Of a stretch of 64,000 bases of DNA, positions 1 to 6,806 are shown in pieces. The DNA comes from JAAXGI01 sp965206975 (GTDB lineage: Bacteria > Gemmatimonadota > Gemmatimonadetes > Longimicrobiales > Gaopeijiaceae). The notes beneath the pieces are model-generated. The model was not told where the DNA came from and did no database searches. It worked only from the letters and a program-made list of their open reading frames with translations. The stretch covers positions 3,534,001 through 3,598,000 of the forward strand of contig OZ242253.1 of assembly GCA_965206975.1 (NCBI GenBank), given 5' to 3'. The stretch's first letter is position 1, and each line of letters opens with the position of its first letter. A program made the translations under genes and the position numbers.

Positions 1-18
1 CCACGATAGATCGCTCAT
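1..18 (-). CDS. Possible start of next phage gene (partial)
   Basis: An ATG at 18-16 on the minus strand begins M-S-D-L-S-W before the window ends. It follows an AGGAAG-like ribosome-binding site and lies about 90 bp after the tail-terminator-like gene, where a major tail protein gene would be expected. Only six codons are visible, so this is a positional guess. Confidence 0.25.
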
Positions 19-108
19 ACTCTATCTTCCTTGTCCTGTGCCTAGGTGGTTTTGTTTCTCTCCTCCCCCGCTACTCTTGACCCGCTCGATTGTTCCGACG
101 AGGAGACG

Positions 109-525
109 TCAGACCGCCGCCCCCTCGTACCTGACTTCGAGGGGAACAGTCGTCGAACTGACGAGGAACTGATCCCGGCGATATCGAGCGTTGAGGAATA
201 CGCCATTCGCCCGCACACGCAGATCCCCCATCACGGCAAGAGCGCTCGGAAACAGTCTGTAGACTTCATCCTCATAGGCAGTGAGAGCCGCATCCCCTTT
301 CCCGAACGGCGTCCCGATCTCGATTACGGCCAGGGGTCTCCTCTCGACTGTCCCCTCAGGAGTCATGCCGAGTCGCTGGGTAGTCCCTCCCACGATCTCA
401 ACCCGCATCCAGCTACCCGGCCCTCGAGGGTCGAACTCTTCCCCGTCGAGGTAGACTTTTTGAGGAAGGGAGTTTGAGTCTTCGATCTTCAAAAGCACTG
501 CCGCCCGGATCTCTGAAAGAGTCAT
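109..525 (-). CDS. Phage tail-terminator-like protein
   Basis: A 138-residue protein. Size and position, after portal and gp10-like genes and before an apparent tail gene, match the minor tail/tail-terminator proteins (DUF4128-like) of HK97-type siphophages, which cap the tail tube at the head-tail joint. The middle of the protein (about residues 60-95) has the alternating pattern expected of their beta-sheet core. The start is set by an ATGA overlap with the stop of the upstream gene, which implies translational coupling. Assignment rests mainly on context; no diagnostic motif is recognised. Confidence 0.5.
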   Translation of the reverse strand: MTLSEIRAAVLLKIEDSNSLPQKVYLDGEEFDPRGPGSWMRVEIVGGTTQRLGMTPEGTVERRPLAVIEIGTPFGKGDAALTAYEDEVYRLFPSALAVMGDLRVRANGVFLNARYRRDQFLVSSTTVPLEVRYEGAAV

Positions 526-848
526 CGGAATTTCGCCGCCTCTTCATAAACGATCCGCTCCCAATTTGCGCGGGTCAGCGTCATTGCCAATCGTTTTGAA
601 GAGCCTCGGGAGAATTCGATCTTCGGTGCATACGGGGAATCGGTGCTGATCTCAATCACTCCGTCACGCTCAATCACTCGCCAGCTTCCCTTGAGCGCTC
701 CCGTGAGTACCGGGACACCCGGGGAGCCGGTTGAGGGATCTCCCTCAGTGATCGATCGGTGAACCCGGACGGCGCAATTGTGGAGAAGATGCTCCCGCGC
801 TCGTTGGAGCTTCGCTTTAAAGATCTCGATATCCGTTTCGTAGCTCAC
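522..848 (-). CDS. HK97 gp10-like head-tail protein
   Basis: A 108-residue protein. It contains a V-L-T-G-A-L-K-G-S stretch near residue 50 followed by a Y-A-P-K-I-E-F motif near residue 75. This pair (T-G-x-L-x-x-S, then Y-A-x-x-x-E-x-G) is the signature of HK97 gp10-like/minor capsid adaptor proteins, which join head to tail. The start is a GTG whose GTGA overlaps the portal stop codon. It sits between the portal and the tail-terminator-like gene, the expected place for this family. Confidence 0.6.
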   Translation of the reverse strand: MSYETDIEIFKAKLQRAREHLLHNCAVRVHRSITEGDPSTGSPGVPVLTGALKGSWRVIERDGVIEISTDSPYAPKIEFSRGSSKRLAMTLTRANWERIVYEEAAKFR

Positions 849-1888
849 TCGCTCAGCACTCCCGAAAGACGGGCCGCTTCCTCAACGGCCATGCCCCCGG
901 CGATCAGCTTTTGAAATGCAGTTGTTCTCCCCACAACGTCATGCGCCCACAGACTGCCGAAGTCGAAATCGAGCGACGCGAGATCCAGCTTGCGGGAAAG
1001 CTCTTCGGCGATCCTCGCGCTAAGCGGCTCGCAACTGCCCATCACGAAGCGCCGCCACGACTCCCTCTGTCCCGTCCCGTCGCCGTCATTCACGAGGGAG
1101 ACAGGGACTCCGCAAGCAGTCACAAGCGACTCAATCACGTCTTTCCTGAGGCTTCTCAAAACGTCCGGGGGATGCGCGCCGATTCTCGACTGTGCCCAGT
1201 CCCGTCGAGGCGCGGCCGCGGGTCCCTCGCCCCACCCTGAGGCAGTCGTTTTCAGAACAACCGGTCGGCCTCTCGCTTTCGCTAGATCGCTCTTCATTTC
1301 GGCCAGGGGATCCCCTTCCCCACCGTCGCCGCCGTCGCCCGGGATCGGGAGAAGAAGCGCCGAGGGTGCTCCCGCTTCCTCGCCTAATCGCTGCTCAAGC
1401 ACACCCGCGAGAGTGCCGGTAGCCGTAGCGAACTGGAGCGGCCCCAATCCCTCCCACGATCTCCCGGGGAGAGTTGCGTATCGGAAATGCAAAACCCCTG
1501 CACTCGGGATCGTCTTTGACGTTGAGGAAGTCGGCCCCTGGCGCTCGACCCGATAGACCCAAGCTCCCTCATCCGCCCCGCCCGTGATCGTCCACGAAGT
1601 CGCGGGGCGAAGAATGATCACGCCGCCCGAAACGCCGATTTCATAGATGGCCTGACCGTGCCTCACGAGCTGGCGAACGAGATCCCCTAGAAACGAGGGG
1701 GAGAGCGCCGGGAGTTTCGGGTCCAGCTTCGCCGCCTGAAAAGCGGACTGGTAAGCCCACGCCGCCGCCTCGACTGCCGCGGTAGCGTTTGCCGACTTCG
1801 CGGGATTCTCGGCCGCGTCTACGAGAGCGTTCACGAGAATATCCGTGTAGCTGTCTCGGCGCTCCCAGAATCGCCACGGAATCTTCAC
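845..1888 (-). CDS. Phage portal protein
   Basis: A 347-residue portal protein, the dodecameric ring through which DNA enters the capsid and to which the tail attaches. Supporting features are an N-terminal helical region with A-W-A-Y-Q-S-A-F, the Q-A-I-Y-E-I strand, a conserved H-F-R-Y/W-E-G-L-G-P-L-Q block, and a C-terminal segment with V-S-L-V-N and Q-R-E-S-W-R-R-F. The GTG at 1888 was chosen over an upstream ATG at 1960 because it has a strong GGGGAGG site and its GTGA overlaps the stop of the preceding gene. Length is typical of short HK97-type portals. Here the gene follows the capsid gene, unlike the usual order. Confidence 0.8.
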   Translation of the reverse strand: MKIPWRFWERRDSYTDILVNALVDAAENPAKSANATAAVEAAAWAYQSAFQAAKLDPKLPALSPSFLGDLVRQLVRHGQAIYEIGVSGGVIILRPATSWTITGGADEGAWVYRVERQGPTSSTSKTIPSAGVLHFRYATLPGRSWEGLGPLQFATATGTLAGVLEQRLGEEAGAPSALLLPIPGDGGDGGEGDPLAEMKSDLAKARGRPVVLKTTASGWGEGPAAAPRRDWAQSRIGAHPPDVLRSLRKDVIESLVTACGVPVSLVNDGDGTGQRESWRRFVMGSCEPLSARIAEELSRKLDLASLDFDFGSLWAHDVVGRTTAFQKLIAGGMAVEEAARLSGVLSE

Positions 1889-2208
1889 CCTATGATCCCC
1901 CCTCCCCTGAGAGTGACAAACGCTCTCAGAATCGAGGCGGCCCCGCTGCGCGACCACCAACCCGCAGGGCTGGCGAGTACAGTTGACACGTCTCCCGAAT
2001 CTCTGCGGGTCTCCGCCCCCGATCCCACATCGAGGAAGTATCCCACGCCTCGGACAAGAGCCTCGTCTTTCAGAGCGTCGGGTGCGTCGGGAGCTTCCTT
2101 CTCGATTCGATCGGAGACAGCCCCAGCGATTAGCTCCAGGCGAGCATCCCCGCCTAGAATTTCGTCGCGCCCGAGAAGCGCTTTCAGTTGGGCAGTTGTT
2201 AGAGCCAT
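1885..2208 (-). CDS. Head-tail connector-like protein
   Basis: A 107-residue protein, mostly helical in its first 60 residues (L-T-T-A-Q-L-K-A-L-L-G then D-A-R-L-E-L-I-A-G-A-V-S-D-R-I), resembling gp6/gp15-type head-tail connector proteins that dock under the portal. The helical part is followed by a Gly/Ser-rich segment and a short conserved-looking tail. It overlaps the prohead protease by 10 bp and the portal by 4 bp, so it is part of the same translationally coupled unit. The family call rests on size, helical pattern and position. Confidence 0.5.
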   Translation of the reverse strand: MALTTAQLKALLGRDEILGGDARLELIAGAVSDRIEKEAPDAPDALKDEALVRGVGYFLDVGSGAETRRDSGDVSTVLASPAGWWSRSGAASILRAFVTLRGGGIIG

Positions 2209-3127
2209 GACAACATCTCCCTGTGAGAGCGCCGACCCTCGCGACTCGGGGTAATCTTTGCCTCTGGCCAGCCGTCGCCGTTCGGAGTCGGCCCGACCAG
2301 GAGAGCCCTCACCGGAACCTTGCTGATCTTCGCTACTGTCTCTCCCGCCTCCTGAACTTCGGTCGCGTCAATCTCGGTCGGGTCGAAGAGAGGTCGCACA
2401 TACAGTTCAACTCCCTCGGAACTCGCCACGATATCCTCGCCCCAACTCGTGTCGGGCAGGTCCATAGTCACGAACAATCCTTCGTCCGAATCGGAGACCC
2501 TGAGAGTCCCTTTGCTTTTTGAGGCGAGAGGAGCGGCGAAGTTCTTCCAGACTGCTACCAGCCCATCGGGAAGCTCCAGAGATCCCCGATTGAAACTCAC
2601 CGTCCCGCACGTCCCCGAGTTTTTATAGCACTCGCAAGCGAGGCGAGAGTCGTACGGAATCTGTGCCCGTAGCGTCCCCGCCTGTCTGATCTCGACGCGG
2701 GAAGCCGGGTAGCTGGGCGACTCGACAAGCCCGACCCCGGCCAGCTCCGCACGTTCTATGATCCTGAGATCGTTTTCCCTGCGCTCTTCAAGCGCCCGGA
2801 ACTCGATTGACAAGCCCCCTAGCGCGCCGCTGGAGATCTCCGAAAGCGCTCGGTCGGCGAGAGGAGGGTAGGCAGTTCGGCGCGAAGAGAAAGCACCTGA
2901 GCGCTATCCTCTAGGGTGAGCCCGCCCCCGTCCGTATGCACGAGAACCCGCGTAGGGTCGTGCCTGTAGTCGAGCCAGCGAGTCGGCCCCGTCGAAACAT
3001 CGACAGCCCCGGGCTCAAAACGCTCCCTGTGAGACGGCGACACGTCCCCGTACCGAAGAACTGTGCCGGTCAGTCTCCGATTCTCCACCCTCAATTCGAG
3101 GGGGCGACGCGCTCTCTCACTCTCCAT
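2199..3127 (-). pseudogene. HK97 prohead protease, frameshifted
   Basis: Two reading frames together make one HK97-family prohead protease, the serine protease that matures the capsid. The N-terminal part (ATG at 3127) carries R-R-L-T-G-T-V-L-R-Y-G-D, R-E-R-F-E-P-G-A-V and a D-Y-R-H-D-P block (HDPxxVL, probable catalytic His region). It loses homology after A-E-L-P and stops at 2819. The second frame is already open upstream of its apparent start and reads L-A-D-R-A-L-S-E-I-S-S-G-A-L-G-G-L-S-I-E-F, then R-A-E-L-A-G-V-G-L-V-E-S-P-S-Y, the canonical C-terminal half. The frames meet near 2850-2865 with a net -1 shift. The gene start overlaps the capsid stop as TAATG. Real decay, a base-calling error or programmed slippage cannot be separated from one sequence; no classical slippery heptamer is seen. 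Confidence 0.8.
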
Positions 3128-4347
3128 TACGGCTTGAAGGAAACCTGCGCGAACGAACCCGACCGGAGAACATGCACGTCGCTGATAAGCTGCAACGCGG
3201 TAACGACGATCTCGCCCTTCCCTGCCCCGGTGAAATTATCCCTGATCAACTGGACGCCGCCCCAAACGGCAGAAACTGCCGACCAGGGAGTCATGCCGAC
3301 GCGAACAATACCGGCCTGAACGTTGGCCGCGACTGCGGGAACCCGATCGGACATGCGAACGCCGCCGGTATTCGCATCGAGATACGCGGCAGTCGAGACC
3401 GACGTATTATCGAAGTAGCTGGCGGCCATCGCTACGAAGGTACTCTTACCGACGAGTGCCCGAAGCGCTTTCAAATCGTAGCCGTGCCGACCGTCGAGCG
3501 CTCCCACAATTGTGGACACATAGCTTGCCGGAGTGTTTTTCACGGCCTCTGCATCGGGATCAGTCAGGCGCTTAAGAAGCCCGTTGATGTTCGGCGAAGC
3601 GCCGTTGCCGTTGAGCAACTGGTCGGCTACCGCGTCGGCCAGTGCCATCGGGATATCACGCCTGAGCGCATCCTCTAGCTGGCCGAAGACTGCGATATCC
3701 TCGACCCGCACCCGGAAGGATCCTGTGACCCTCTTCGGGCTTGAGGCGCTGACACTAAATGCCGCGGCAGTCTCGTCGGCCGCTCCACCTTTTGCTTTCG
3801 GTCCGGCGGGAGTTTTCGTCGTAAGCACCGGGAAAGCTGCCGATCCTGAGGCGATTGACGGCATATCGATACCGAGATATCCGGCGACTCCCTCCTTGTA
3901 GATGTACGGCTGGACGGGCTGCTCATTGATAGCAGTACCGCCGGGGGCTGGCGTAGCGGCTCTCGGCTCAAAGAGAGCATTCGGGATCTCGTGATCCCCG
4001 AGGAGTCCGCAAGCGCTCCGAAGCTCGCTCTCGGCCCCGGTAAAGCTCTTCCCGTCGAGCATTGCCCGAAGAGCGTTCCCGATCTTCGCTTTCCCGAGAA
4101 TCTCCCGGCGCTCCCGCTCCTCCGTGTCGAGCGTCTCCCCCTCGCCCGCGTCGGCTCCTCGGCTCTCTGCCTCGATGGCCTCAAGCTCAAGGGTGGCGAC
4201 ACGTTGGGCTTCCACGTCCCGTAGCTCGCCGGTTTTCTCGCGAAGCTCTGTCGCCTGTCCATCCTCCAGGCTATCGAGCGCCGCAAGCTCGGCAAGTCGG
4301 CCGCGAATCTCAACACTACGAATCTCCAACTTTTGCGACTTAAGCAT
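3127..4347 (-). CDS. HK97-type major capsid protein
   Basis: A 406-residue HK97-fold major capsid protein. The first ~110 residues form a charged coiled-coil scaffold (delta) domain rich in Glu/Arg, normally removed by the prohead protease. The shell domain follows, with G-Y-L-G-I-D-M-P, the E-loop region, and the typical C-terminal block V-W-G-G-V-Q-L-I-R-D-N-F-T-G-A-G-K-G-E. It starts at an ATG with an upstream AGGGATGAAAG region. The frame is intact, unlike its protease and terminase. It lies upstream of the protease in transcription order, the reverse of the usual protease-capsid order. Confidence 0.9.
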   Translation of the reverse strand: MLKSQKLEIRSVEIRGRLAELAALDSLEDGQATELREKTGELRDVEAQRVATLELEAIEAESRGADAGEGETLDTEERERREILGKAKIGNALRAMLDGKSFTGAESELRSACGLLGDHEIPNALFEPRAATPAPGGTAINEQPVQPYIYKEGVAGYLGIDMPSIASGSAAFPVLTTKTPAGPKAKGGAADETAAAFSVSASSPKRVTGSFRVRVEDIAVFGQLEDALRRDIPMALADAVADQLLNGNGASPNINGLLKRLTDPDAEAVKNTPASYVSTIVGALDGRHGYDLKALRALVGKSTFVAMAASYFDNTSVSTAAYLDANTGGVRMSDRVPAVAANVQAGIVRVGMTPWSAVSAVWGGVQLIRDNFTGAGKGEIVVTALQLISDVHVLRSGSFAQVSFKP

Positions 4348-4370
4348 TTTCTTTCATCCCTTGGGGTTAC

Positions 4371-4685
4371 TTAGTTCCTTCCAGGCCACGAACAAATTTT
4401 GATCACGTTTTTGACTGCCTGATCGATCTTCGAATCTGTCGGCGTTGCGGGATCGCCATCGGCCAACCCGTCAACCAGATCAGGTTTTAAAGAAACAACC
4501 ATTACGATACTTCGCGTGAAATCTTGAAGTTGATTCCTGTCAACGTATTTCCTCGCCCATCTCCGGAGGCACCGACTGTCTTCTTCTTCGCCGGTTTCCT
4601 CCGTAGCGATTCGGTGAAGTTCTTTCCTGATAGCATTCTCAATTCGCTGGATCCAATCTTCGTTTTCAAAGATCTCTCTGGACAT
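4371..4685 (-). CDS. Hypothetical phage protein
   Basis: A 104-residue acidic, mainly helical protein between the HNH gene and the capsid gene. It has an AAAGG site before its ATG. Features are an R-K-E-L-H-R-I-A-T-E-E-T-G-E-E-E run and a C-R-W/R-x-W-like middle; no signal peptide or membrane segment. I recognise no family. It is in the same orientation with gaps of 9 and 23 bp, so it is probably co-transcribed with the packaging genes. Confidence 0.5.
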   Translation of the reverse strand: MSREIFENEDWIQRIENAIRKELHRIATEETGEEEDSRCLRRWARKYVDRNQLQDFTRSIVMVVSLKPDLVDGLADGDPATPTDSKIDQAVKNVIKICSWPGRN

Positions 4686-4694
4686 GGAATGCCT

Positions 4695-5009
4695 TTAAAG
4701 TTTCGGGTCCTGCTTAGACAATAACGAGGGGTCAGATCTTAAATCCATACCCTTTCGATAATCTTTCCAGTCCTGGCGCTCCTGACTCCAAACTCTAGTA
4801 CGGTGCAAATCAATGTGACAATCCCGACAGAGTGTTCGGAGATTACTGTACTTGAACCGGAGAGCGTTGTCTTTCAGGGGAGAGATAACGTGGTGACATT
4901 CAAGCGCACCCGGGCGACTGCAAGCAGTGCAACGCCAATTGTCTCTAGTGAAGATATCCCGGCGGATTCTTTCCCAACGTCTACCGGCGAGATCGGGGCG
5001 GCGCTTCAT
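4695..5009 (-). CDS. HNH endonuclease
   Basis: A 104-residue HNH nuclease. It shows R-x-x-I-F-T-R-D-N-W-R-C, then C-x2-C, the catalytic H-H pair (L-E-C-H-H), an Asn in Y-S-N-L-R-T-L-C, and a closing C-R-D-C-H. The two C-x2-C pairs form the structural zinc site. Such HNH proteins beside the terminase assist DNA cleavage during packaging in HK97-type phages. The ATGA start overlaps the TerL stop, placing it immediately downstream of TerL; in most relatives it lies upstream. Confidence 0.85.
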   Translation of the reverse strand: MKRRPDLAGRRWERIRRDIFTRDNWRCTACSRPGALECHHVISPLKDNALRFKYSNLRTLCRDCHIDLHRTRVWSQERQDWKDYRKGMDLRSDPSLLSKQDPKL

Positions 5010-6479
5010 CCAACAATCGCTGATTTAATCGGGGATTGTTTCGGGCCGGAGCTTCGGGCGGCTCTCTCAAATGCCCCTGCGGCGAGCACCCAGGCGCTCG
5101 ATACATCGTCCCTGGCACAGTTGTTCGTTGAGCGCTTCCGCATCCGGGTGTTACCCGACGTATCGTTCTCCACTTGTGACGCGGCCAGGCTCGCTTCTAA
5201 GAGGCTTCGGGACTCTCCCTCGAGCGTGAGCGGGCCGTCAGCCGTCAGCCGCCCCACAGAGCGTATGTCAGCCGTCGCCTCACTCCACAGCCCGGCGCGA
5301 GTCTCCAAGAATACCGAAGCGGGAATCTCGTCCCGTAGCTCCCCGATCCTCAAGCGGTCAGCGACTACCCGGGCAGGGATTCCCCACCGTGAGACAATCG
5401 CTTGCCAGAGATCGCTAACGGGCGGGACCCTCTTCCCGGTCGCGGTATGCAGGTTCGTGAGACTGGCGTAAGTGTCGGGCGGCACCCGGTCCCGCTTCTC
5501 CTGGGCGGCGAGATCGGGAATGCCCGGGGCGAGTGCGAGAGCTTCGACCCGGCCCGATCGCCAGACGGCTACGGCTGCACTCCAAGCCCGACTAGCGCTG
5601 AGATCTATCCCGACGATGGGCTTACCGACCCGCTCCAGAACGGGGCGGGCGAGTACCCGCTTCCAGTCTTAGCAGAACTTCTGAGGCGTCGCGGCTAGGG
5701 ACGTTGAGCCTGTAACTGAGGAACCGCGCCCTGAGTCGATCATCGGCTCTCGCTTCGTCCCGCTCCAAAAGAAGCTGCCTCCGAAACGACGGGGAGATAT
5801 TGGAAAGCGGATTGGCCTTTCTGATCGTCGGCCACCGGTCCCAAGTCTCCGCGTCTCCCTGCAAGCAGGTAACGTGAACGCCGGGGCGACTCCCCTTCCC
5901 TACCAGGTCGTGCCACCAACCTGCCTCAGCGGGTGCCAGCGTCCCGATGTAGAGCGCCCGTAGCGGGCTTCCCGGCTTCCCGATCGAAGTCTGTATAGCG
6001 TCATGAAGCAGTGTACCGGCGTTAACTTCCATTGAGGCGGGTTCGTCAATGATCACCCACGGCGTTTTGACCAGACCGAAAGCCCCTTTGCCTGAGGAAC
6101 TGAATACGACAAGTCCAGTTCTCGTTGCCCGATGGATGATCCCAACTCGCTGAGCAGAGTCCAGGTAGCGATAGCCATTCTCGCCCAACATTTCCCGGGC
6201 AAATCGATAGACAATGCGCGCTTGTTTGATCGAGGCCGCGCACAGCACCGACTCGGTACCCTCCCTGAATAGCTCGTCGTCGGGGTTGAGTATCCGAGAG
6301 ACAAGATGGCCAGCTAGCCAACTCTTTCCGTTGCCTCGCGGCATACTTAGCGCGGCAGTCGTAATATTATTGGCCGTCGCATTGCGAACGAATAACCTCT
6401 GAAACGGCCTCAACTCCATCGGATTATGCCCCCGGTGCAGGGCCGCAAACAGGCCAAAATGGCCGAAAACAGCGCCCAA
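5006..6479 (-). pseudogene. Terminase large subunit, frameshifted
   Basis: The phage packaging motor is split over two frames. The N-terminal ATPase part has Walker A (M-P-R-G-N-G-K-S, in S-M-P-R-G-N-G-K-S-W), Walker B with catalytic Glu (W-V-I-I-D-E-P-A-S) and a G-T-L-A-P coupling motif. It runs off-frame near 5668 and ends about 45 bases later. The other frame is open from about 5668 and encodes the RNase H-like nuclease part: G-K-P-I-V-G-I-D-L-S-A-S, and near the end the K-R-S-T-N-N-x-A-R-D-D-V motif. The net shift is +1 at CTA-AGA-C. The TTG at 6479 is the longest start and keeps a conserved-looking N-terminus; an ATG at 6419 is the alternative. No small terminase gene is found upstream. 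Confidence 0.85.
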
Positions 6480-6628
6480 TCGGTTGCGCAGACCGACTCA
6501 TCATTCGGTCCCGGGGCTCTAATATCGGGGTCGCGGTGCCATAATGGCCCGACGTTATCGGCATCTCATTCATGAACAACTCATCGGCCACATTCATCGT
6601 TCGACCTGCAATAGTTGTGACAAATAAA

Positions 6629-6656
6629 AAGCCGTCCCCCTTTCAGGAGACGGCTT
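6629..6656 (-). terminator. Rho-independent terminator after R-M gene
   Basis: Perfect 8-bp stem (AAGCCGTC 6629-6636 with GACGGCTT 6649-6656) and a 12-nt loop. On the minus strand it is followed by a U-rich run (TTTTTATTTG, complement of 6621-6632). It lies about 150 bp beyond the stop of the restriction-modification gene and separates that gene from the terminase operon. Confidence 0.75.
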
Positions 6657-6682
6657 CACGCCGCCGACTTCTCTGTAAATCG

Positions 6683-6703
6683 AGCGGGGAATCACTCCCC
6701 GCT
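6683..6703. repeat. Hairpin with repeated GGGAATCACTCCC core
   Basis: Inverted repeat AGCGGGG / CCCCGCT with a 7-nt loop AATCACT. The 13-base core 6687-6699 recurs exactly at 10528-10540 inside another hairpin. It lacks a U-tract, so it is not an obvious terminator by itself. Confidence 0.5.
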
Positions 6704-6806
6704 TACTGCTCTATGACATTAACACCTGAGAACGGGAAGCGAAATAGTTGTACACCCTATTGGCTTTTCTTGCCAACGAAGCTTGTCTTGTCGAAAATAA
6801 TGGGGA

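Noticed and set aside
2819..3127. Prohead protease frames as a classic -1 programmed frameshift
   Set aside because: No X-XXY-YYZ heptamer or following hairpin is apparent at the junction, so mutation or sequence error is simpler.
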